DNA from: Diadema setosum
Lineage: Eukaryota > Echinodermata > Echinoidea > Diadematoida > Diadematidae
Reading direction: 5' to 3'
DNA length: 64,000 nt
Assembly: GCF_964275005.1 (NCBI RefSeq)
Contig: NC_092694.1
Coordinates: forward strand, 37,149,542-37,213,541
Below the pieces are notes generated by a model that was not told where the DNA came from, made no database searches, and saw only the letters and a program-made list of their open reading frames with translations. The position numbers and the translations under genes are program-made. Positions 11,891-22,599 of the stretch are shown piece after piece. Within the stretch, counting starts at the first letter, position 1, and each line of letters opens with the position of its first letter.

Positions 11891-12422
11891 TATGGAAAAA
11901 TTACAACGGGTGGTAACTTTCGGGGGCGGGAGGGGGGGGGGGGGGTTCGGGGTATGGTTAAGGGGGGGGGGGTAGTAATCCGGGTGGTAGTTATCCGGGG
12001 AGTTGTTATCCGGGTGGTAGTTATCCAGGGGGTAGTTATCCGGGGGGTAGTTACCCAGGGGGTAGTTATCCGGGGGGTAGTTATCCAGGGGGTAGTTATC
12101 CGGGGGGGTAGTTATCCAGGGGGTAGCTATCCGGGTGGTAGTTACCTGGGGGGTAGTTATCCGGGGGGTAGTCATCCAGGGGGTAGTTACCAAGGGGGTA
12201 ATTATCTGGGGGGTAGATGTCCTAGGGGTGATTGCCATTGGGGGTAGTTGCCCTAGGAGGGTAGATGACCGGGTGGTAGTTGTCCTAGGGGGTAATGGCC
12301 CTGGAGGGTGATTGCCCTAGGAGGGTAGTTGTCCGAGGGGTAGTTGCCCTAAGGGGGAATAGACCTGGTGGGTAATTATCCGGGTGGTAGTTATCCGGAG
12401 GGTGGTTGCCCAGGGGGTAAGT
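11891..12422 (+). repeat. GTAGTTATCCGGGG word array, right arm
   Basis: This is the inverted counterpart of the array at 7331-8092. Some 25 words of about 12-18 bp have G runs of 4-14. The plus strand carries regularly spaced GGGG tracts and could form G-quadruplexes. The Gly/Tyr/Pro-rich and Val-rich open frames that cross it are artefacts. Confidence 0.9.
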
Positions 12423-12619
12423 GCCCGGATACGCTGCTCAAGACTTCAAGGAGAGTTGTTCCGAGCTTGAACGAGCTCCGCCGAGCCATGCCGAGTTGTT
12501 GCGAGTTATCCCGAGTTACATGGTGAGCTTCACGCGAGTTATCGCGAGTGCCTCATTTTGGCAACTCGCCTTCACTCGCCATAGCTCGCCATGTCAAGTC
12601 GCCAAAGTGTAAACGCTGC
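12423..12619. repeat. CGAGTT / ACTCGCC word cluster, right
   Basis: This is the counterpart of 7020-7320. It has words such as GCCGAGTTGTTGCGAGTTA and ACTCGCCATAGCTCGCCATG, ending in AGTGTAAACGCTGC before TTAA at 12620. Confidence 0.7.
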
Positions 12620-12999
12620 TTAACAGAAAGGCAATACTGTATTATCATCATATACACTTACACTTGCAGTGAAAATAATGGAACAGTAGTAGCAGTATAG
12701 TATAATTAATAACAGCTGTAATGATTGCAATGGAATCTTTGGAAATACATAGACCAACATAGGTTAAAACAGACTGGTTACCCTTTAAGACTTTTGGATA
12801 TGCTTGCTGTTCCAAATACTCCAAGCTGCATCATCCCTCACGCTTCACTACCCCCACATTACGTTTTTGCGAACCCCTCACACTCACCCCTCTGACACCA
12901 CACCACACACAGCTAGCATATCGAAAAAAAAAAAGCTTTGGAAAATAAAAGGCCATAATGAACATTACTGCAACGTCTGCGAGTCATTCCTCCGTCATA

Positions 13000-13021
13000 T
13001 ACACACACACACACACACACA

Positions 13022-13072
<51 letters not shown>

Positions 13073-13098
13073 GTATATATACATATATATATACATTG
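13000..13098. repeat. (CA)n-(TA)n microsatellite
   Basis: About 11 AC dinucleotides are followed by a long TA run and TATACATA variants, directly adjoining the left end of the next element. Open frames reading Tyr-Ile strings on both strands are artefacts. Confidence 0.95.
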
Positions 13099-14954
13099 AA
13101 TATAATGGGCATTTCCGTGAGTTGTGCGACATGACCACCAAAATTTTACCCGCATATTTCAGGACAACTGATAATCTTACTTTGTTAGCCATAGTTTGAA
13201 GTGTGTGAAACCAACTTAACCTTTAAGAAAAGTTCCCTATTGTGCATTTTTATACCTTTTGAAACCTTTTGTTGCTCTTTGTGATTACTTTTTTATATTT
13301 GAGGCTCAAATCAAACTTTGGTTTTACAAATCAAAAATATATTAATCTAGCAGTAAATAAAGTGGAGACCTCGATATAAGATAGTATGTACTTCGGACAA
13401 TAGCGTGCTCTTACATAGCTCCACAAGCTGCTGTAACGTGAGTTACCGAAACATGAACTTTTTAACCTAGCAATTTTACTATGCCCAACTGAGACATGGT
13501 ATTTTGGATTATCAAATAACTATGCAGCACACATCCAAGAAATATGATGGGACTTATAGTCTTTGCTTCAAATTCTCATAACAGAGGTCTTAATATTGTA
13601 ACGTGAGTTACCATGTAACGTGAGTTACCACAATGTAACGTGAGTTACCGACATGATTTTTCTTTAATACCAACAAATGATATGAAGGTTGTGATTGTAA
13701 GTAACCAATGAGTATATGATTACTGAACTCTTGTATTAAGATTCTATTTCCAGTAGATTGTTATTCTCTTGGTCTCTCTCTATCACCAAACCAACTGGTC
13801 TACATGTACAATGTATTAATTACACATGTTCATCACATGTTAACTTCAGAAAGAAACTGTTCCATATTTACTATTTAATATTACAGTGCATGTATACTGA
13901 TCTGTTACGAAAGTTGTTAAAAGACATTTCTTCTAAAGCTGCATGGACCTTGTTCCAGCAAATTATCAAAATTTTGTGATAACTATTAATAGCCTCCTGA
14001 TTGGGATAATCACTGCATGATTACTCTTGAAAAGTTCTTGTTTTTGTAATTCAAGTGATTACTATTTGACATTTCATAGTTTATACCTACCTGTATAGAC
14101 CAAAGCCATTGTTTATGAGGCTGAAACATAAATGTATGAACAGAATTTTAAGATTGGAGCTCGCTTCCTGCTGTTTTTTTTCTGAGATTTTTGAGAACTG
14201 AACATTGTGAATTTGACACGCTTATGTGTTTTATGCTATTCTACTCTGAGGTTTTACAATGTGTAGCTATATTGTTGCAAAATCCTACAATGAAACTTTT
14301 TCATGTTTACTATAATTTACTTTACATGCTGATCTATTACCAAAAACTTGTTGAATGTGAACCTCATTATCAGACATTTTCTTTAAGAGCTGGACAGTCA
14401 TGTACCTTAAAGCAAACTATCAACATTTTGTGATATTAATAGTTAGCCTCCTGATCACAAAATATTTACTATTCATGTTTTTCATTGGGATTTACTGCTT
14501 CAGTCTGTTTGATTACTCTAGAAACTACTGATATACTTTTTACATGTATGTACAATTTGAATAATGGCTACTTGAAATTTCATAGACCAAAGCCATTTTT
14601 TTTTAAGGCTTAAACATTTATGAACATGTTTTATTAAACTGATCAATACTGGTAGCAGATAACTAAAATTTATCTGCAGTTTCTGTAATTCAAGTCTAAT
14701 TTCTGTACCAGTTTAGTATAAGAATTTGTAAACAAATCAAACATACAAACAATTGATTATTGAGTAATTCAAACAATTATCAAATAATTGGAATATAAAT
14801 TGCATTGTTTAAAAGCTAAAAGATTTATTGAAGTTCTTCCGTCGAGATGTTTTCATTGCAACTGATTGACAAATTGCCCTACATCGACGTAAATAAGCAC
14901 TGAATTGATCAGTGTTTTAGTAGTAGCCATGATAAAAAATCATGGGCGTACATA

Positions 14955-15022
14955 CTCGAGCAGGATTCGAACCCACGACCTCCTGATCACCGGACAGGCG
15001 TCATCTCCACTAGACCACCGAG
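14955..15022 (-). tRNA. tRNA-like SINE head, minus-strand copy
   Basis: Read on the minus strand it has A box TGGTCTAGTGG and B box GGTTCGAATCC with CTCG/CGAG closing pairs. It is part of the palindromic SINE dimer and not a cellular tRNA. Confidence 0.75.
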
Positions 15023-15169
15023 CTTTCGCCCGACAGCAAGTGTTGGTTCTAATCCTTATAGCATGCAGCGGGTACTGCTTTGTTATTCAAATTTATGAAG
15101 TTTGAATAACAAAGCAGTACCCGCTGCATGCTATAAGGATTAGAACCAACACTTGCTGTCGGGCGAAAG

Positions 15170-15237
15170 CTCGGTGGTCTAGTGGAGATGACGCCTGTCC
15201 GGTGATCAGGAGGTCGTGGGTTCGAATCCTGCTCGAG
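15170..15237 (+). tRNA. tRNA-like SINE head, plus-strand copy
   Basis: This is the mirror of the previous entry, with the same A and B boxes and T-stem GTGGG/CCTGC. Two convergent tRNA-like heads back to back would give two diverging pol III promoters. Confidence 0.75.
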
Positions 15238-16272
15238 TATGTACGCCCATGATTTTTTTATCATGGCTACTACTAAAACACTGATCAATTCAGTGCTTAT
15301 TTACGTCGATGTAGGGCAATTTGTCAATCAGTTGCAAAGATTTATTGAAATATTCATTTCTGAACCTTTAAACTCTCCACAGACTACATGTACGGGTCTC
15401 TAGTCTCGTGACTCAGTGTATTATAAATGGAATAGTTTATGGATGACTTGTTTTATCTAGATAGCCTAAAATCCATTTAAATCTAGTAAAATAAAAAAAC
15501 AATCAAATCAAATTCTCAATTAAATCCTCAATTTCTGATGCATTTGTTAACTGGAAAAGAGTGTATTTTAATGAAATAGACTCTGTTTCATATCATTTTG
15601 TTGAATACAATTTTTGTCTCAGTACAAATGAAAGCTTGGAAAACGACTCAATTAAAAATGAAATTTATCTTCAAGTTGGTATTCTAAATGTAAAGTTTCC
15701 TGCCTTTTGGTAATCTCATGGATAAAATGGGATTAATTACTGTCAGATCAATGTTCAAATCAATTTAGATTCTTTATTCATGGAGTTTGGAAAAAAGTTG
15801 TCTTGGTAAGTTTTCTTTGGATTATTAAGACAAAAAATTGTCTTGTGATCATGTGGACAAACTGTAACGTGAGTTACCGTAACGTGAGTTACCGCTTCAC
15901 ATGACGATACATGGAGAATGTAAGACAATTTGAATTTTTACCATACTCGGTGATGTATGTTGTTCGTCCATGACTTTGACACAATAGACTTTAAAGTCTC
16001 TCTGTTTCTTGTTTGAGGAAACTTTTGAATATAAAGACATGCCAAATTTTTGCATGTCCAAATTATGTACGTGAGTTACCGACATTTGTATTGTTTTTCT
16101 CATAGTTCTCATAACAGTCTGTGGATGTAATGTTGCTGTGAGGTAGGATGGAGGTGCATGATACTCATTCACATAGAGTAACTCATATCACTAATTAGGT
16201 TTTAAGGATATTGATCTCAACGACCTAGTTTTGAGTTCAAAATGTAACGTGAGTTACCGTGGAAATGCCCAA

Positions 16273-16538
16273 TATATATATGAGGATTTTTCCCCCAAAA
16301 ACCGATAAGTCCATTTTTGAAGATTTTGAAGTACGGTCTCTGTCATAAAGAACAAAATAATACCTTTTGAATGATATATTGCTCACTACATATAAAGGTA
16401 CATTTTTGAAGTTATGGTCAAAAGAAGCAAAAATTTTCTTATTATTTTCTTTATTTTTCTTGACTTTTAATCGCAAATATCTCCATTTGGCAAATATGGA
16501 CTTATCGGTTTTTGAGAACAAACTCTTCATATATATAC
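16273..16538. mobile_element. TA-flanked MITE, ~266 bp
   Basis: The left TIR is TATATATATGAGGATTTTTC followed by CAAAAACCGATAAGTCCA. The right end (16497-16538) is its inverted form, TGGACTTATCGGTTTTTG followed by AACTCTTCATATATATA. TIRs are about 36-40 bp with a few mismatches. It abuts the preceding element. TA-rich ends suggest Tc1/mariner-type mobilisation. Confidence 0.75.
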
Positions 16539-17242
16539 AAGTATCTTTATCAATTTCTGTATCGAGTCACTTTTTTTTTTACTTATCTATACGGCCTCGA
16601 AAGTAACACAAAACTTGTTCATATATACAGACCTTCTATTTCTCTATAACAACAAAAAAATCCTATATTTAGAATCGGCGAGACTACCCTGTAGAACAGC
16701 ACATTAATTTATTGTTTTCTTACTTTTTATCTATACATTCTAGGCAAAAAATCACTGTAAGTTATAAAAATTTACATGTTTTGTTTTGTTTGGGTTGTTT
16801 TTAAGGCATGAGTGAAATCGTGATGTGCGACAACTAACACTAGTATGCATTGATATCGGGTCAAACGCCTGATGTTCGGACATTAGCATATTTTCTTCTT
16901 TTTTCTTTTATTTTACAAATCTTTGCGTTTTGATGCCCGCTGTTGCCTTCACAAAGGAAATCTGACATTCATTTGCAGATGAATATCCATCAGTCGGTAA
17001 ACTCTGTCATGAAAGATTCTGAATTAAATTGCACTACATGTATGTTCTTTATGAGATGAAACAAATAAATTAATTATGGGCTTTACAAAAATGCACTATA
17101 GATTATTGCATTATGAAAAATGACTCTATAATACTCAATATATTTCAAATTTTTGATAACAAATATGAACCGTTTGCTATATTGCACTTATCTTTGCTAT
17201 CTTTGCACTTTCCTACTTTTCGTTTGAAATGAAAGAAGAAGC
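16539..17242. other. Intergenic / 3' flank of the deaminase gene
   Basis: AT-rich with no other exon recognised. On the minus strand it is the region just downstream of the deaminase stop codon. I could not single out a convincing polyadenylation signal. Confidence 0.4.
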
Positions 17243-17949
17243 TCAATTGCTACTGCGCAGAATTTCCTCAAGATCAGCTGCCATCCTTTCATCTTCTCTA
17301 TCGCGAAGTTCTTTTTCCGATTCATAACGGTGTGTTAGCTGGGCACGCAAATCATCCCCTCCGTCATTTCCGTACAATTTTACCAACAGCTCGATCAGTT
17401 CCCTCCAATAATTACCATCAAAGCTTTTAAGTTGGACCTTACCGGTGTTCACAAGTTCTCGCAAACCTTCCTTGTTTTCATTGTGGTCATATCTATTCGA
17501 TACCTCATTGCATATGCATCCACTGTCTTCTTTGGCATAGGAAGGCCTTTTGATTTTTTAGAGACCAACAAAGACTATTTCAACATCTGCTGTCTCTCTG
17601 TCTTCGAGAAGTTCTTGTGTGAGGTGTGTGCAGCAAGACGAGCACGGAGAGTAATTCATGAAGACCTTTATAGGATCGTGCTGATTTCCTTTTCTTTTTA
17701 GCAAATTGCAGAGATTAATTTCGGCATGATTTTGAGCGTTTCTCTGTGTTATCTTAAGCAACGTTTGTCCCTCTTTCGGTGTAACTTTGCAAACAATTAC
17801 AGTATTTTTAACATAGAGTGCTACATTCCTTCCTTCGACATGCAGTAGACTGTTCATAAACAACTCTAAAGTGTCGACGGGGGACATTCCTTCTGTTCCT
17901 TGGTCAAATTCAATTTGCTCCTCAGCCATCTTGAGTAAATGCGTGGATC
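17243..17949 (-). CDS. AID/APOBEC-like cytidine deaminase, main exon, one in-frame stop
   Basis: The exon starts after a strong acceptor (pyrimidine tract then TTTTAG, ~17950), with ATG at 17929. Residues about 67-105 hold the zinc deaminase signature: HAEINLCNLL (His and catalytic Glu), then 20-odd residues later FMNYSPCSSC (PCxxC, with the SPC form typical of AID/APOBEC). A strand VEIVFVGL follows. A TAA at 17558-17560 comes next, but the same frame continues with good coding character: KIKRPSYAKEDSGCICNEVS, then EGLRELVNTGKVQLKSFDGN and YWRELIELLV, the APOBEC-type C-terminal strand and helices, ending in a charged tail at 17243. The family deaminates cytosine in single-stranded nucleic acid and acts in immunity; invertebrate members are known. 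The stop may mean a young pseudogene, a polymorphism or a sequencing error; if real, the product keeps the active site but loses the C-terminal helices. Family call is strong. Confidence 0.85.
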
Positions 17950-18280
17950 TAAAACGAAAAAAAAAAGAGAGAGAGAGAAGAGAATGTTAAAGAAGAAAAA
18001 CAAGAAAAGTTGGGCGTTAGGAAGCATTGACAAAAATTGGACTGGGCTCTAAAGGCCATGATGCCCCCCTCCCCCGGGAGTATTGGGGTTAAAGCTCACA
18101 CAAAGAAATGTGTGTTTATTACAATACGACAATTAAAAACCTTGAAACACCGAAATCTATAAAATAATTCTGGTCCTATATCCCATTCCTCATTCCAACA
18201 AAAAATTAACAAATAAAAAAAGATAAAAAAATTCAAACAGTGAGGCCGTCGCACGTAACCCTCTACACTTGCACACGCAC

Positions 18281-18392
18281 CTTTGTTCACCCCATCAATT
18301 TTGAATTTCTCTTTATAAGCTGTCAACATTTCAAGCTTCTGCTTACGTTGTGGGTCTCCATGATATTGTTTAATTGGCAGGAATTGTAGCAT
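18281..18392 (-). CDS. Candidate upstream coding exon of the deaminase gene
   Basis: An ATG at 18392 opens MLQFLPIKQYHGDPQRKQKL and EMLTAYKEKFKIDGVNK, ending at a good donor, CAAAG|GTGCGT (18281/18280). It lies 330 bp upstream of the acceptor at 17950 on the same strand. Joining this donor to that acceptor gives the wrong phase for the deaminase frame. A second GT four bases on (TGC|GTGTGC) would give the right phase, and the exon could also be untranslated or unrelated. I do not recognise the peptide. Confidence 0.35.
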
Positions 18393-18695
18393 ATATTTCA
18401 CCAAGATAATGTATTGAATATGTTAATTTGAGAAAGAGAATGAAGAAACAAATTCAAATCAATATTGCTGGTTGCCATGGCAACGGTAAACTGACAAACA
18501 TGTCAGTCAGAATTTGAATCTGAGTGTTTACCTGTTTGAATTTCAGATAACAATAACTGTGGATGAAATGGGGTGTTGTTGGATGTATTTTGCTGAAGGA
18601 CCAAAATATGAGATAAATATACGTTTGTGCATGGCCCTGAAAAGGTCTTCTTATTATTTCCTGTATTTTTCATGTAACATAGGCATTAAACAATA

Positions 18696-20072
18696 TATCA
18701 TGGAATGATACAATATAGTACGAGTCTCAAAATTAGGGTCTGAATTATAGACTGTTAGCAAAGAGTTCCGGTCAGTCGTTCCACAAGAGCAGCAGTTTGC
18801 TCAGCAGTTGGCCACAGCAGTTTGCTTACAGTTTGGGTTTCTTGGACAATGTGATGAAGTCCAACAACCCAAGGTATGTCATAAATCGTTTCTTTATGAT
18901 TTGTGCATCATTTAAGGAACAAACAAAGCTTCCATGGTCAGGGAGTTAAGACTATAAGAGGAAAAACCGTAAATGAGAAATAAGGTTATGTATGTTCAAG
19001 TTCAAGGTCAAGGTCATCGCCGTATACGCTGTACTACGTATTAGCGTCTTTTGTTCCGTGCATTGTTCAATTGCATTAACGTTCAGTGTAGCGTGCGTGG
19101 TGCATGGTCCGCGGTGTGGAAAGTGTTAATGAGAATACGTTGAACGTTTTGGACGGTCTTTGTAAAGACCTCTCCCTATCGGAGAACGGTCCGAAATGAT
19201 AGTATTGTGAATGTGAATCCGTGGAGTTTCAAACGGATTTTCTGGTATTATGTATTGCTCACGTTAAAACGTAAAAGTTGGATTATATCCTTTCGCGTAT
19301 GTATATCATTAAGGTATTTGTGTTAGGAACGCTCCACGCACGAAGTTCATGCACGCGGAGGGATATTAAAGTTGAAATTATAGTGATATGTCTAGCTGTA
19401 GATTCTTTGATAGTCTCATTTAAGACCACAAAAAGGTTGCTAGGGAGAATCTAATGCTCGTTGTTATTAATGCACAATTTGTGACAGGACGTCTTATAGT
19501 GACATTGATGTGAGATGTGGCATTGAGCGTTTACAATCATAAATTTCAAGACATATATTGATTGTGTTAAATAGGTTTATTAACCGACGATGATTTGTCT
19601 GACTTAGACAGAATATTGAAAGTTCATTATGTTTATCCTGCTTGTAGATTACACCAGATACATAACGGCAATACTCATGATTATAGATACACAGCCACCC
19701 TCATGAGTTATTTAGAAAAGATATAAACGTTGTTAAAATATTCTGGCCTTAATCACGTTATCAGAAAAGAAAGAAAATATTCATTATCGTCTTACTTTTT
19801 CTGTGTAGAGTTGAAATAGAGCATACTGATTTGTATGGCGTGTTATATGGATAATTTTCTTCTTGTTTGTATCTTACAGGAACCACTCATTCCAACACAG
19901 TTGTTGAATATATCACACTAGCAAGCGCAAGTTTGCAGTATGCACAGTTACATATCGCTGATAATGCTGTGTAACAGAATAAAGAACCCACATCACGTTA
20001 AACCGAGGATTTCTTTGTTCTTTTATTGCAACAACGTGTCCATCTGAAGAGATTGCATACGAATCCATCACA
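18696..20072 (+). repeat. 5' LTR of the BEL/Pao element
   Basis: It is 1377 bp, long for the family. AATAAA lies at 19978-19983, and TTCAAGGTCAAGGTCA, two overlapping extended nuclear-receptor half-sites, at 19001-19016. It ends CCATCACA. Confidence 0.95.
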
Positions 20073-20182
20073 GCTTCAACAACTCTTGTATATTGGATTC
20101 AGGATGCAACTTACACCATTGACGTTTATCGTGCTATAACAACTTACTCACCATCAAGAGGCTGTGATTCCAGAACAATACC

Positions 20183-21600
20183 ATGGCTGATGTAGAGAAA
20201 TTAAAGTTGATCAGGAAAAACACCAAAGGGGGATTGACACGCACCCTAAACTCAATCGACAGGCTATTAAAGGAAACCTTTGGTGAGGTCGACACCTTAA
20301 AGGGGTACATAGCCAAGGCGGAAAGTCAATTCAAACAAGTTGAAAGCAAGCATGCGGAGCTGGTCGAAAATATAACAGATGAGGCGACATTCGAAGAAGA
20401 GGAGACCTGGATGGGAGAGTGTGAGAGTAGGTTTGTGGAGACCATTGTACGTGCGAGGAAGTCCATTGGGTCCGCAAGCTGTGGTGAGCCGCCTACCTCC
20501 CCGCCCGTGACGCCGTCAACTCCCCCTACTTCTACACCATCTGCTGTTCAAGATCCGGCACCGCAAGCCGAGGCTGCGTCATGGCAACCTCGATCTACAA
20601 GTCCAGAACCGATTGCTCCCTTAACTCCGCCCTCTCCGATGCATCGACATTCAGCTTGCACACCTAAGATGCAGAAGATGAAATTCCCCACTTTCAACGG
20701 TGACATCAAGGACTACCAGCGTTTCCGTACCTTGTTTCAACATTGTGCTGCTGACCTCACAGAGATAGAGTGTTTCTACCAACTCACTCAAGCCATGATT
20801 AATGCTCGCGAACGAAACATGATAAAGGGCTGCATTAATGTGCAGAGGGCTTGGCAGGTACTTGATGAGAAGTACGGAGACCAAGACAGAGTTGTCGACA
20901 GTCTACTCCGTGACTTGGAAAACCTGAAGCCGTACGAAATCAAGGGCAAGATTAGTCTAAATGCCATGACTGGATTTGTTCAAACCTTGCAGGTATTTGA
21001 GATGCAGGCCGAAACAATCGGCCTCTCTGGAGAGCTGAATAGTAAAATCATGCTAAGTCAGATCAAGCAAAAGATGCCTGAGGGACATCGCATCGCTTAC
21101 TACAGAGATGTCAGAGACGAGCACATCAGTGACTCCCTTGGAGGCTTGGTCAAGTGGCTACATAGACAGCTCCTACTCCAAGAGAAGGCGAAGTCACCTT
21201 TCCCAGAGAAGACGAGTACCTGTGAGATGAGTCAAAACAGAGGAAGCAAGTCTTCAAATGCAGCAGCGTGGAATCCACCTAAACAGATCCAATCTAAAGA
21301 GGGGAAGCGTTCCGGGGTTCCCAAGTGTCCTCTCCATGTCAACTCGAATACGCACTTCCTGAAAATGTGCATCAAGTTCAGGAACCTCAGTCTAAAGGAA
21401 AAGTATGACGTCATGAAAAAGAATGACATCTGCAGCAGATGTGGTCATGACAACTGCCCTGCAGGGAAATCCCCATACGACCACAAGCTGTGTCAGTTTG
21501 CGTCGCCATGCAAGGTTCAGAGTTGTGGTGATGATTCACACTTCTCTGCTATCTGCCCTGTTGTATATGGAGGGAAATATCAAGGCTCGTCATCTCCGCA
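20183..21600 (+). CDS. BEL/Pao gag region (fossil element part)
   Basis: The Gag-like part starts MADVEKLKLIRKN. It has an N-terminal helical region, a Pro/Ser/Thr-rich linker, and a DUF1759-type domain starting near MKFPTFNGDIKDYQRFRTLF (around 20680). Cys/His zinc-knuckle-like clusters follow (CSRCGHDNC and CKVQSCGDDSHFSAICP, about 21435-21560). In the family this builds the particle and binds RNA. Boundaries are approximate. Confidence 0.85.
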
Positions 21601-21659
21601 GGATCTCAATGTGCCACCTACACGTCCACACACCACTTCAGCGAGTGTGAAGACTGTCG

Positions 21660-22260
21660 CGAACAAGGACACAGGGGCACTACAGAGCGTCCTCCCCACT
21701 GTGATGGGATATCTGCGACACGGAAATAACCGTCAGCTGGTGCGGATTCTCTTAGATGGTGGGAGTCAGGCCACCCTGGTAAGAGAGGGCATCTTCTCCA
21801 AGACCGAGAAAGACATCTACCAGGATCACGATCTGAGTCTGGTTGGCGGTACCAGGATCAGACGAAAGCTTCGACTATTATATTGTTTCATCGAAGACAT
21901 CGGGGGAAACTTGTCGTACCCAGTTTCCGTCACAGAAATAGACAAGCCTTGTGGAGAAGCCCCTGTCGTGCAAGCAGAAGACCTCCAGCAGTATCCCCAT
22001 CTAAGGGAAGTGGATATTCACGCCGCCTCGTCTGAAACTGTCGACATGTTGCTTGGCGTTGACAACACGCACTTGATGGTATGGGAGGAGTACATCCTTG
22101 GGGAAAAGCCTGACGAGCCAGCGGCGGCGAGATGCCCCTTGGGATGGTTTATCCAAGGAGGACGTTCAGGAGGCCCTACAGCTCTGCTTAATTACGTCAA
22201 CGTATCGGCAATCGGTCCCCTAGAGGAGTTCCTCGGCCTGGAGACAGTAGCCTTGCAACC
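21660..22260 (+). CDS. BEL/Pao aspartic protease region (fossil element part)
   Basis: A retropepsin-like segment has an active-site-type motif LLDGGSQATLV near 21750 and a downstream VDMLLGVDNTHLM motif near 22040, typical of the DUF1758 peptidase of BEL elements. It would process the polyprotein. Boundaries are approximate. Confidence 0.8.
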
Positions 22261-22599
22261 GAGACGATGTAAGTGCTCAACAGAGATCTTGAACAGAGGA
22301 GCAACCAAAACCATGGAGCAAAGTGTTTCTCAGCGTCAGGACGGCTCGTATGAAGTCAGATTGCCGTGGAAGAAGTCTCCTGACAGTTTACCTGACAACT
22401 ACAACTACGCCGTTAAGAGGTTGCATGGCTTAGAGAGCCAATTCAGAGATAGGCCTGAGGAGTGGGACGTATACTGCAAGCAGATGAGGGACTTGCAACA
22501 CAGAGGTGTCTCACGTCGTGCCAGTGACACAGAAATTTGACAGGACAAAGAAGCTGGGCGAAAAATGTGGTTCTTGCGACATTTTGCAGTAAAGAAAGA

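Larger units (their letters stand above)
6895..12623. mobile_element. Possible 5.7-kb TTAA-flanked element with ACTCG words (outer layer of a nest)
   Basis: TTAA at 6895-6898 is followed closely by CGTTTACA. TTAA at 12620-12623 is preceded by TGTAAACG, the inverted form. Just inside lie clusters of ACTCG/CGAGT words on both sides (7020-7330 and 12430-12605). No transposase is visible between. The exact left boundary is uncertain because the words start 120 bp inside the TTAA. I infer a large non-autonomous element that later received other insertions. Confidence 0.35.
14819..15349. mobile_element. Head-to-head SINE dimer, ~500-bp palindrome with 14-bp target duplication
   Basis: AAAGATTTATTGAA flanks the insertion (14819-14832 and 15336-15349). 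Inside, one SINE copy lies on the minus strand and one on the plus strand, joined near 15092-15104. The arms are near-identical over about 240 bp. The left arm is some 23 bp longer at its outer (3') end, GTTCTTCCGTCGAGATG. The family is the same as at 9220-9677. Confidence 0.85.
13106..16271. mobile_element. 3.2-kb TIR element with GTAACGTGAGTTACC subterminal repeats
   Basis: The ends are TGGGCATTTCC at 13106 and GGAAATGCCCA ending at 16271. Eight copies of GTAACGTGAGTTACC occur: at 13433, 13598, 13615 and 13635 near the left end, and at 15864, 15879, 16067 (one base short) and 16244 near the right. The motif is an imperfect palindrome. The centre holds a two-fold repeat of about 480 bp (CAAACTATCAAxATTTTGTGATA-like blocks at ~13965 and ~14410) and a SINE dimer insertion. 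Flanks are TA-rich, so the target duplication is unclear. No transposase frame is visible, so it is probably non-autonomous. Confidence 0.6.

Noticed and set aside
11882-12247. Open frames reading repeated Pro/Asn/Tyr or Gly/Tyr/Pro/Val units on both strands
   Set aside because: They are translations of the GTAGTTATCCGGGG word array. Repeat phase, not selection, keeps them open.
12804-13199. Open frame with Tyr-Ile strings
   Set aside because: It crosses the (CA)n-(TA)n microsatellite; there is no domain and no splice context.
9501-15237. Three tRNA genes
   Set aside because: They have tRNA-like promoters but sit inside SINE copies with shared tails and target duplications.
17432-17701. Plus-strand frame of 89 codons
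   Set aside because: It is antisense to the deaminase exon, whose family match on the minus strand is clear.
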